Made by a program: the position numbers and the translations under genes. The notes below the pieces were generated by a model that was given only the letters and a program-made list of their open reading frames with translations, did not search any database and had not been told where the DNA came from. Positions 16,771 through 24,027 of a stretch of 64,000 bases of DNA are shown in pieces (position 1 is the stretch's first letter; each line of letters starts with the position of its first letter). This DNA is from Actinomycetes bacterium (GTDB taxonomy: Bacteria; Actinomycetota; Acidimicrobiia; Acidimicrobiales; Acidimicrobilacustridaceae): the NCBI GenBank assembly GCA_029782145.1, contig JAKOVH010000023.1:124001-188000 (forward strand), given 5' to 3'.

Positions 16771-18293
16771 CGCTCACCCGCCTGCGCCACCGCCAGCTCG
16801 GTGGGCCTGGTGCGACGAGCGGCCCACCCGCGGTAGAGGTCGTCGTGGCGGCTGAGCATGGCGTCGATGGCGAACAGCCGCTCGACCCGTTCCCGTGCCG
16901 CCCGGCCCAGCTCCCGCCGGCGCGACTCCGAGGCGAGCATGCGGATCGAGGCGTCGGCCATCGCCACCGGGTCTCGGGGCGGCACCACGAAGCCGGTGTC
17001 GGCGATCGCCTCGGGCACGCCACCGACCGAGGTGCCCACGACGGGCACGCCGCACGACATCGACTCCAGCACGGTGTAGGGGAACCCCTCGGAGATGCTG
17101 CTCAGCACCGAGAACTGCCCGGCGTGGAACGCGTCGGCCGGATGGCGGGCGCGGCCCTCGAACGTCACCGTCGGCTCGAGCCGCAGCTCCCGCACGAGCT
17201 CCTGGCAGCTCGCCAGGTACCCCCTGCTCGACGGCGGTTCCTCGCCGAAGAGCCGGTACGTGACATCGGGGACCTTGCGGCGGACGAGGTCGGCCGACCG
17301 GATCAGCGTGTGCAGGTCCTTCAGCGGGTCGACCCGGCCCAGCCACACGACGTTGGTGTGCCAGACCGGCTCCTGCCGAGCCGGGAACTCCGTCGGGTCG
17401 ATGCCGTTGTAGATGGTCTCGACGCGCGAGGGCTCGGCGCCCATCGCCCGCTGCCAGCGGGCGTTGAAGTCCGAGGCCGGCGCGAGCAGCGTCGCCCGGC
17501 GCAGGCCGACGGCGACGACGAGCCGGTGGAAGCGCAACATGACGTCTTTGAGCACCGGTCGACCGAGCTCGTTGGGAGCGGCGATGTAGCGCTCCCTCAG
17601 GTAGAGCCCGTGCTCGGTGAGCATGAACGGCGTGCCGCGACGGGCCTGCGCGGCGAGGCCCACCAGCGCGGGCAGGCCGTTCGCCGTGGCGTGCACGACG
17701 TCGACCGGTCCCGGATCGATGGTGAGCGGCGAGAGCAGGTGGGCCAGGGAGCTGGCCACGTCGAGCCCGTCGGCCAGGGTGACCTCGTACCGGGAGTTGA
17801 GGTGCTCGGAGCTCGACAGCGCGTCGACCACCGGTTCGCAGAACGTCTCGAACCGCAGGTAGCGGCCCAGCGACGCGTCGGTCGCCAGATCGAGCAGGCC
17901 GTCGAGCACCGGCTCGAAGGCGGCGAGCTCCTGGTCGAGCGTGGCGGCCGGCGGGCCGGTGAGCAAGCTGATGAGCGCCTCGAGCTGCGGTGGGCAGCTC
18001 GGCGCGCGGTTCTTGGCCAGGCGGTCGCGGACGCGGTCCCAGACCCCGAAGTGCTCCACGGACACGACGTTCGGGGGCGGGGCCCAGATCCAACGGTCAC
18101 GGTCGGTCAGGGTGATGGCCACCAGCCGGAACCGGACGTGGGGCATGTTGCGCATGAGCTCGTCGCACCACACGCTGACCCCGCCGGGGCTGCACGGGTA
18201 GGAGCCCTCGGTGACCAGGGCCACCTCGGTGAGCCGGTCCGCGGGGAGGGCGAGCACCGGTTCGTGCCGGGCGCTGCTTCCGGTGGCAACCAC
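16767..18293 (-). CDS. pelF: PelF-type GT4 glycosyltransferase (DUF3492 + GT4)
   Basis: 508 residues, matching the usual PelF length of about 500. The N-terminal DUF3492 region starts EVALVTEGSYPCSPGGVSVW, the hallmark of PelF, and LTEHGLYLRERY is also typical. The C-terminal GT4 half has VVWLGRVDPLKD and EGFPYTVLESMSCGVPVVG, whose two glutamates form the EX7E catalytic motif. PelF polymerises the GalNAc/GlcNAc-type Pel exopolysaccharide from UDP-sugars in the cytosol. GTG 18293 has AGAGGGAG just upstream on the minus strand. It is divergent from the GH114 gene, and the membrane partner overlaps by 4 bp downstream. Confidence 0.88.
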   Translation of the reverse strand: MVATGSSARHEPVLALPADRLTEVALVTEGSYPCSPGGVSVWCDELMRNMPHVRFRLVAITLTDRDRWIWAPPPNVVSVEHFGVWDRVRDRLAKNRAPSCPPQLEALISLLTGPPAATLDQELAAFEPVLDGLLDLATDASLGRYLRFETFCEPVVDALSSSEHLNSRYEVTLADGLDVASSLAHLLSPLTIDPGPVDVVHATANGLPALVGLAAQARRGTPFMLTEHGLYLRERYIAAPNELGRPVLKDVMLRFHRLVVAVGLRRATLLAPASDFNARWQRAMGAEPSRVETIYNGIDPTEFPARQEPVWHTNVVWLGRVDPLKDLHTLIRSADLVRRKVPDVTYRLFGEEPPSSRGYLASCQELVRELRLEPTVTFEGRARHPADAFHAGQFSVLSSISEGFPYTVLESMSCGVPVVGTSVGGVPEAIADTGFVVPPRDPVAMADASIRMLASESRRRELGRAARERVERLFAIDAMLSRHDDLYRGWAARRTRPTELAVAQAGER

Positions 18294-18310
18294 GTCTGCT
18301 CCCTCTGCCG

Positions 18311-18364
18311 CCCCGACGCTGCGTCGGGGACCCAATACTAAGAGTGGCCATACACCCTTGTCAC
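18311..18364 (-). promoter_or_regulatory. pelF promoter with 5'-end hairpin
   Basis: On the minus strand GTGACA (18364-18359), an 18-nt spacer and TAGTAT (18340-18335) form a good sigma-70-type promoter. The predicted start is near 18328. A near-perfect hairpin (CCCCGACGC / GCGTCGGGG, 18311-18329) would sit at the extreme 5' end of the transcript, ahead of the ribosome site, and could stabilise or regulate the mRNA. Confidence 0.65.
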
Positions 18365-18392
18365 GCGCGCTGCGTGAGATTCCCACGCTGAG

Positions 18393-18398
18393 TAGTCT
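18393..18398 (+). promoter_or_regulatory. -10 box of the leaderless GH114 promoter
   Basis: TAGTCT ends 6 nt before ATG 18405, so transcription should start at the start codon. It lies back-to-back with the pelF promoter in a 111-bp divergent region, so shared control is likely. Confidence 0.6.
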
Positions 18399-18404
18399 GG
18401 CGAC

Positions 18405-19322
18405 ATGGCCAGGGCTCGCCTCGTCGCTGCGCTCGCCACGGTGCTCGTGACGGCGACCGCCGCCTCCCTCGCGGGGTGCGCCAGCGCCGACCCCGATCGC
18501 GGCGAGCCGGCTGCCTCCACGACGACGGAGGGCCCGCGCGCCGGCGAGGCGGCATGGTGGCGCCCGTCGAGCGCGTCGCCGCTCCGCCTGGCCTGGGTGC
18601 TCGACGGGCCCCTCGACGTCTCGGACCCGGCTGCGCTCACCGCCGACGTCTACGACATCGACCCCGAGCACAACCCGCCGAGCACGGTGGCGCTGCTGCA
18701 CGGGCTCGGCAAGAAGGTCGTCTGCTACATCGACGCCGGGGTCTACGAGGACTACCGGCCCGACGCCTCGCGGTTCCCCCGGTCGGCCATCGGCCGCCCG
18801 GACGAGGGCTGGGACGGCTCCTACTGGCTCGACATCCGCCAGGTGGACGTGCTCGAGCCGATCATGCGCGACCGCATCGCCCGGTGCGCCCGCGACGGCT
18901 ACGACGCGGTCGAGCCCGACGAGATCACGGGCTGGAGCAACGACAGCGGGTTCCCTCTCGGCTACGGCGACCAGATCGCCTACAACACGGCGGTCGCGTC
19001 GTGGGTCCACGACGCCGGGCTGTCCGTCGGGCTGAAGGGCGACATCGAGCAGGCGCACGACCTCGCCCCCCACTTCGACTGGACGCTGAACGAGGACTGC
19101 TACCTCTACGCGGAGTGCACCGAGTACGAGGGCGGCCTGGCCAACTTCAGCGACGCCGCCAAGGCGGTGTGGATCGCCGAGTACCCGTCGCAGCACGAAC
19201 CCGGCGCCTTCGACTGGGAGGCCGTCCAGCGTGACGCCGCCTCGCACCGGTGGAACGTGGCCACCTACGAGCTGGGGCTGCCCACGGGCGGTCGCGTCGA
19301 CTACCCGACGACCGCCTGGTAG
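18405..19322 (+). CDS. GH114 endo-alpha-1,4-polygalactosaminidase lipoprotein (PelA hydrolase-like)
   Basis: 305 residues. The signal peptide ends in SLAGC (lipobox Cys25), so the enzyme is membrane-tethered outside the cell. The GH114 barrel shows VVCYIDAGVYEDYRPD (106-121), SYWLDIR and GYDAVEPDEITGW (165-177), followed by YNTAVASWVHDAGLSVGLKG. These are family hallmarks, and EPDE carries the probable catalytic acid. GH114 enzymes, including the hydrolase domain of PelA and fungal Ega3, cleave alpha-1,4-galactosamine polymers. It is divergent from pelF by 111 bp and convergent with the next gene by 22 bp. The pairing implies that the polymer made here is Pel- or GAG-like. Confidence 0.9.
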   Translation: MARARLVAALATVLVTATAASLAGCASADPDRGEPAASTTTEGPRAGEAAWWRPSSASPLRLAWVLDGPLDVSDPAALTADVYDIDPEHNPPSTVALLHGLGKKVVCYIDAGVYEDYRPDASRFPRSAIGRPDEGWDGSYWLDIRQVDVLEPIMRDRIARCARDGYDAVEPDEITGWSNDSGFPLGYGDQIAYNTAVASWVHDAGLSVGLKGDIEQAHDLAPHFDWTLNEDCYLYAECTEYEGGLANFSDAAKAVWIAEYPSQHEPGAFDWEAVQRDAASHRWNVATYELGLPTGGRVDYPTTAW

Positions 19323-19344
19323 CGGGCGCCTCGTTCGCCGCCGG

Positions 19345-20154
19345 TCAGCCGGGCCAGGGCTCGGCATCGAGCCGGGGGAGCAGGCGCCCGGCGAGGTGCT
19401 CCCACTCCTCGCTGGCCCGGCGCTGGTCGTCGGGGTCGCCCATGTCGAGCCACAGGCCCCGGAAGGGCACCGCCCGGGCGCGCTCACCGCGGCGCACCAG
19501 CTCGCGCACGAGCTCCTCGAAGCGCAGCGGCCCGGCCGGTCGCACGCGCCGCACGGCGTCACCGGACATCGCGTAGGTGCCCGTGGAGACGGTCAGGTGC
19601 TGCACCGGCCGGTCGCGGAAGGCGGTGATGGTGGCGCCGTCCTCGCCGAGGTCGACCACGCCGACGTCGAGCGCCACGGAGCGCGTCGTGGTGACCAGGC
19701 TGACCGCGGCGCCGGACCGGACGTGGTCGTCGAGGAACGAGCCGAAGTCGATGTCGCTCAGGGCATCGCCGTCGATGACGAGGAAGTGGTCGGCGAGCTC
19801 GCCCAGGTGGCTCGCCACGGGGCCCACCGGGCCGAGCGATCCGTCCTCGGCGACGTAGTCGATGTGGAGGCCCCACTGGCTGCCGTCGCCGCAGTAGGCC
19901 TCGACGAGCGCACCGAGGTGCCCGACCACGAGGGTGACCTGCACGAAGCCCCGGCTGCGCAGCTGCCGCAGGACGACGTCGATGACGGCGTGCCCTCCTC
20001 CCACCGGTACCAGCGCCCTGGGGAACGGCGAGGTGTAGGGAGCCAGCACCCTCCCCGGACCTCCGGCGAGCACGACCGCTCGGCTCCGCCCGTCCCGCTC
20101 GTCACCGCCGGGCCGAGCCGCGCCGACGGCCGTGCCGAGCGCGCCGGTGCTCAC
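19345..20154 (-). CDS. Sugar nucleotidyltransferase paralogue with degenerate signature
   Basis: 269 residues with the fold of glucose-1-phosphate thymidylyl/uridylyltransferases: VVLAGG at the start, LVIDGDALSDIDFG for metal binding, and VSTGTYAMSG. The nucleotide-binding signature is altered. The usual GxGTRLxPxT...PKPLxPV appears here as GPGRVLAPYTSPFPRALVPV, with the conserved Lys replaced by Arg and the TR pair lost. It may have changed specificity or be a non-catalytic partner of the intact paralogue at 26078-26893. GTG 20154 overlaps the upstream stop by 4 bp. It is the last gene of the minus-strand sugar-nucleotide cluster. Confidence 0.8.
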   Translation of the reverse strand: MSTGALGTAVGAARPGGDERDGRSRAVVLAGGPGRVLAPYTSPFPRALVPVGGGHAVIDVVLRQLRSRGFVQVTLVVGHLGALVEAYCGDGSQWGLHIDYVAEDGSLGPVGPVASHLGELADHFLVIDGDALSDIDFGSFLDDHVRSGAAVSLVTTTRSVALDVGVVDLGEDGATITAFRDRPVQHLTVSTGTYAMSGDAVRRVRPAGPLRFEELVRELVRRGERARAVPFRGLWLDMGDPDDQRRASEEWEHLAGRLLPRLDAEPWPG

Positions 20155-21059
20155 GGCACGGCCACGGCCGGCGCCGAGCCGGCCGGTTCCACGTCGAGCG
20201 AGAGCAGCACGCTGGCGAGCAGCGCGGGTGACATGCGGGGCGTGAGCCCGGTGCAGGCGCGTAGCCGCCCGGGGTCGCCGACGACCGCGGCGATGCCGGG
20301 GCGGTCGAGGGAGCGGATCTGCACCTCCTTGCCCTGCTGCGCGGCGAGCGCCCGCACGATCTGCTCGAACGAGACGCCCACGCCCGAGCACACGTTGACG
20401 ATGTCGGGCACCCGCGGCGCGAGCGCGAGCCGAGCGATCGCCTCGGCGAGGTCGTCGAGCAGCACGAAGTCGCGCACCGTCGCCGGCCACCACAGCTCGA
20501 CGTCGCCCCCGTCGCACGGCAGGGCGGTGACGTCGGCTCGCATCTGGTGCAGCGGCGAGACATCCGGCACGCGGGCAGCGACCAGGTTGAAGCCACGGGC
20601 GACGACCGCGTCGAGGCCGGCGGCTCGGGCGTCGAGCACGGCCCGGCTGCCGGCCCACTTGGTCTCGCCGTAGAGGCCACGAGGACGAGCCGGCGAGGTC
20701 TCCGCGACGGGCTCGGCGCTGCCCGGATCTCCGTACTCCGATGCCGACCCGATGTGGACGAAGCGCACGCCGGTGCCGTCGAGCGCCTCGACCAGCCAGG
20801 CTGGCCACGCGTGGTTGGCGTCGAGCATCTCCTCATCGGTGCCCCGGAGCCGGCCGCAGGAGTTCACGACCGCCGCCGCGCCCGTGCGCTCGATCTCCTG
20901 GATCAGCAGCGCACGACCGGCGGCACCCCGGGTGGCGAGCTCGGGGTGGGTCGGCAGGTCGAGCACGCTGGTCGTGGCGTGCCCGGCGAGGGCGCCCGCC
21001 ACTGCGTGGCCGACGAACCCCGAGCCCAGCACCACGACGTGCGAGGCGGGGGCGCTCAC
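20151..21059 (-). CDS. NAD-dependent epimerase/dehydratase (extended SDR)
   Basis: 302 residues. The Rossmann motif is VVVLGSGFVGHAVAG. The catalytic triad is visible as HIGSASEYGD and LYGETKWAG (YxxxK). ATVRDFVLLDDLAEAI matches the substrate-loop region of sugar epimerases/dehydratases. It likely acts on a nucleotide sugar feeding the polysaccharide. GTG 21059 overlaps the preceding stop by 4 bp and the gene overlaps the nucleotidyltransferase start by 4 bp, so all three are co-translated. The exact reaction (4-epimerase, dehydratase or reductase) cannot be read from sequence. Confidence 0.85.
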   Translation of the reverse strand: MSAPASHVVVLGSGFVGHAVAGALAGHATTSVLDLPTHPELATRGAAGRALLIQEIERTGAAAVVNSCGRLRGTDEEMLDANHAWPAWLVEALDGTGVRFVHIGSASEYGDPGSAEPVAETSPARPRGLYGETKWAGSRAVLDARAAGLDAVVARGFNLVAARVPDVSPLHQMRADVTALPCDGGDVELWWPATVRDFVLLDDLAEAIARLALAPRVPDIVNVCSGVGVSFEQIVRALAAQQGKEVQIRSLDRPGIAAVVGDPGRLRACTGLTPRMSPALLASVLLSLDVEPAGSAPAVAVP

Positions 21060-22048
21060 CGCGCCGACACCCGGTCGCCCTCGAAGACCTGGTCGCGGTA
21101 CCAGGCGAAGGTCCTCGAGGTGCCCTCCAGCAGCGACACCTGGGGCTCGTAGCCGGTCGCGGCGATCGTGGCGGTCATGTCCGGGCAGCGCCGGGGAGGG
21201 GATCCGGGGGTGGTCTCCCCGGCCACGATGCGCACCTGCCGACCGACGACGTCGGCCAGCAGCTGGGCCAGCTCCCCGATGGTCACCTCGGGGGACTGCA
21301 CCCCGATGTTGAAGGTGCCATCCAGCCCGTTCGGCGAGTCGATGAGCCGGCTCAGGTACTCCACGGCGTCGTCGATGAAGCAGAACGTCCGCTGGTGGTC
21401 GATCGAGTAGACGACGAGCTCGTCACCGTCGGCCGAGGCGTGGATCCGCTCCAGCAGCTGCGGCACCACGTGCGACAACCCCATGCGAGGCCCGTAGAAG
21501 TTGTGGGGGCGCACGATGGTGAACGGCAGGCCGGACTGGTGGACCAGGGCCTCGCCGTAGATCTTCGAGAGCATGTAGCTGGTGCGGGGGTGCTCCAGGG
21601 GCGAGATCGCCAGGGGCGTCGTCTCGGGGCTGGGGATCGGCAGCTCGAACGACTGCTGGGTGCCGACGTAGACCTCGCTCGTCGACGGGAACACGAAGCG
21701 GGCGAGCGCCCTCTGGCGGGCGGCCACGTCGAGCACCGTCTCGAGCATCGAGACGTTGTCGCGCAGCACGGCGTAGGGGCGATCGAGCACGTTCTGCACG
21801 CCCAGCAGCGCGGCGAAGTGGATCACGTGGGTGTGGTGGTCGCCGATGTCGTCGAGGGCCGACGGGTCGCGCAGGTCGGCGATGCGCAGGTCGAAGCGGT
21901 CGTCGCTGACGAGCGACGCCACGAGCTCGTCGTTCACCCCTCGGCTCAGGTTGTCGATCATGGTGACCGCCCAGCCGTCGTCGAGGAGCCGGCGGGCGAG
22001 GTGCCCGCCGATGAAGCCGGCTCCGCCGGTGAGGAGTGCGTGGTTCAT
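21056..22048 (-). CDS. UDP-sugar 4-epimerase/decarboxylase-type SDR
   Basis: 330 residues. TGGAGFIGGHLARRLL at the N-terminus binds NAD. FVFPSTSEVYVG and YMLSKIYGEAL supply the Ser-Tyr-Lys triad, and RPHNFYGPRMG and HQRTFCFIDDAVEYL are typical of GalE/UDP-glucuronate decarboxylase relatives. A GalE-like activity making UDP-GalNAc would suit a galactosamine-containing polymer, but this is inferred from context. ATG 22048 is preceded by GGAAGGAC. The neighbouring UDP-sugar dehydrogenase gene ends 37 bp upstream. Confidence 0.87.
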   Translation of the reverse strand: MNHALLTGGAGFIGGHLARRLLDDGWAVTMIDNLSRGVNDELVASLVSDDRFDLRIADLRDPSALDDIGDHHTHVIHFAALLGVQNVLDRPYAVLRDNVSMLETVLDVAARQRALARFVFPSTSEVYVGTQQSFELPIPSPETTPLAISPLEHPRTSYMLSKIYGEALVHQSGLPFTIVRPHNFYGPRMGLSHVVPQLLERIHASADGDELVVYSIDHQRTFCFIDDAVEYLSRLIDSPNGLDGTFNIGVQSPEVTIGELAQLLADVVGRQVRIVAGETTPGSPPRRCPDMTATIAATGYEPQVSLLEGTSRTFAWYRDQVFEGDRVSAR

Positions 22049-22085
22049 CGGGTCGTCCTTCCGGGTGCGATGTGGTGCTGGAGGG

Positions 22086-23546
22086 TCACGCCGGGGTGCC
22101 CCGGCCGACGGCGGCCACCCGACAGCCGAGGCTGCCGGCGAGCCGGCGCTGCTCGTGGGTCCAGACGTCCCATGCGTCGATGACCACGGGCTGGTGGCGA
22201 TCGAGCCAGCCGAGGACGTCGATCGCCCGGTAGTCGGCGTGGGGGACGGCGAGGACCACGGCGTCGACGTCGTCGACCGGCGGCAGCTCCGAGGCGACGT
22301 CCCAGCCGAGCTCCTCCCAGGTGTCGAGGAGCGGGTCGTGGACGGTGAGGCGGGCGCCGGCGGCCACGGCCGCCCGAGCGAACGTCTCCGCCGGCGAGTA
22401 GCGGGTGTCACCGACGTCCTGGCGGTAGCTGACGCCGAGCAGCAACAGGTGGCGCCCCTCGAGCCCTCCGAGCAGGTCGGCGGCCATCTCGACGACCCGC
22501 AGCGGCGCCGCGTCGTTGGTGCGCACCGCCGCCGTGGAGAAGGGGAAGTCCACCGGCTGCTCGAAGAGCACCTCCGACGCGAGCCGGCCGAACAAGGGGT
22601 CCTTGGTGAGGCAGTACCCGCCCACCCCGAACCCCGGGGTCCGCATGTTGGCGTGGGTCGGCCGCATCCGGATGGCGTCGACGACCTCGAACAGGTCGAC
22701 GCCGGCCATCTCGGCGAAGCGGCCCCACTCGTCCATGAGGGCGATGGTGGTGGCCCGGAACGTGTTCTCGAGCACCTTCGCCGTCTCCGAGGCCGTGGTG
22801 TTGGAGAGCTTGGTGATCGGGTACTGCTCGACGTTGATGACGCTCGACAGGAACCGCTCGGCCGCCTTGGCCGCCTCGTCGGTGTGCCCGGCGTACACCC
22901 GCCAGTAGTTGACGATGGAGTCGAGGTAGTCGGCACCGGGCATGACCCGCTCGTAGCTGTGGGCGACCAGCACCGAGCTCGGCTCGAGGCCCCGCTCGGC
23001 GAGGCGCTCGGCCAGCAGGGGGACCACGATCCGCTCGGTGGTGCCAGGAGGCACCGTCGTCTCGACCAGCACGAGCGTGCCCGGCTGCACCCGGTCGCCG
23101 ACGGTCCGGATGGCGGCCTCGAACCCGGCCAGGCGCAGCTGCGGCGTGGCGGACCGCCAGTCGATGTCGAGGGGCACGTCGACGACGACCGTCGTCGCCA
23201 GGGCGTAGGCTTCAGGATCGACGCACGCCACCAGGTTGCCCCGCGCCCGGGCCTCGGCGAGCGCCTCGGTCAGGGTCGGGTCGGTGGTCTCGAACGGGAA
23301 CCGTCCGGCGTTGAGGGCGTCGACCCGCGCCCGGCCGCTCTCGTCGTCGCGGTCGACCCCGATGACGGTGAAGGCGGGCTCGCCCTGCTCGTCGAGCGCC
23401 GAGGCGGCGGCGATGGCCATGGCGGCGCCGACGAAGCCCAGGCCCTGCACCGCGACGACCGGTCGCCGCTCCAGGTCGAGCTCGTGGGTGGGGGCACCCT
23501 GCAGGCGGCGCTCGTCGGGCCGGCGCGGTGCGGTGGTCTCGTGCAT
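22086..23546 (-). CDS. UDP-glucose/UDP-ManNAc-type 6-dehydrogenase
   Basis: 486 residues. The N-terminal NAD fold is VVAVQGLGFVGAAMA (30-44). ETTVPPGTTERIV and the central KLSNTTASETAKVLENTFRA are characteristic. The catalytic Cys312 sits in VGGYCLTKDP. The C-terminal third carries the UDP-binding fold (VSYRQDVGDTRYSP). The enzyme oxidises C6 of a nucleotide sugar to a uronate using two NAD+. In this cluster it would supply a uronic-acid donor. The first 28 residues are a disordered extension. ATG 23546 was chosen because upstream sequence is Pro/Arg-rich and AGGA precedes it. Confidence 0.9.
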   Translation of the reverse strand: MHETTAPRRPDERRLQGAPTHELDLERRPVVAVQGLGFVGAAMAIAAASALDEQGEPAFTVIGVDRDDESGRARVDALNAGRFPFETTDPTLTEALAEARARGNLVACVDPEAYALATTVVVDVPLDIDWRSATPQLRLAGFEAAIRTVGDRVQPGTLVLVETTVPPGTTERIVVPLLAERLAERGLEPSSVLVAHSYERVMPGADYLDSIVNYWRVYAGHTDEAAKAAERFLSSVINVEQYPITKLSNTTASETAKVLENTFRATTIALMDEWGRFAEMAGVDLFEVVDAIRMRPTHANMRTPGFGVGGYCLTKDPLFGRLASEVLFEQPVDFPFSTAAVRTNDAAPLRVVEMAADLLGGLEGRHLLLLGVSYRQDVGDTRYSPAETFARAAVAAGARLTVHDPLLDTWEELGWDVASELPPVDDVDAVVLAVPHADYRAIDVLGWLDRHQPVVIDAWDVWTHEQRRLAGSLGCRVAAVGRGTPA

Positions 23547-23619
23547 GGCGTCGGTCCTGGGGGAAGGGGTCGCCGAGGCGACCGGCGGGAGGAGGTCGGT
23601 CGGGTCGTCGGACGTCGGG

Positions 23620-24027
23620 TCAGCCGCCGGTGGCGCCGTCGGGCGGAGCCGACGGCGGTCCGGTCTCCGCCGGGGCGGCGGCGCTGGGTGCGGCACCGGG
23701 GGGCGGCGCCACGGGCTCGGCCGGCGCCGGCGCGGCGGTCGTCGTGGTCGGTGGCATGGTCGTGGTGGTGGTCGGTGCCTGGCTGGTGGTCGGCGCCGCG
23801 TCCTCGGTCGCGCCCGGGGCGGCCGGGGTGGCGGGGGTGGCCGGGGTGGCCGGTTCGGAGGCCACCGGGGCCGGCGGCGGCGTGGGCGTGCCCTCGGTGC
23901 GGCTCGTGGTCACCACTGCGGCCGCCGCCACCACGGCGATCAGCGCCACCGCCACCCCGGCGACGGCGGCGAGCCGGTGCCGCCGCCGCTGCTCGTCGCC
24001 CCCCTGGGCGACCCGGTCGCTCAACAT
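23620..24027 (-). CDS. Single-helix protein with Pro/Thr/Ala-rich extracellular tail
   Basis: 135 residues. A short basic cytoplasmic start is followed by one helix (AAVAGVAVALIAVVAAAAVV) and a long low-complexity Pro/Ala/Thr tail with short ATP and TTTT runs, like a wall-spanning stalk. The ATG overlaps the stop of the deacetylase-like gene by 7 bp, so it is co-translated with it. It may act as a spacer or attachment point for the export machinery. No domain was recognised. Confidence 0.7.
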   Translation of the reverse strand: MLSDRVAQGGDEQRRRHRLAAVAGVAVALIAVVAAAAVVTTSRTEGTPTPPPAPVASEPATPATPATPAAPGATEDAAPTTSQAPTTTTTMPPTTTTAAPAPAEPVAPPPGAAPSAAAPAETGPPSAPPDGATGG

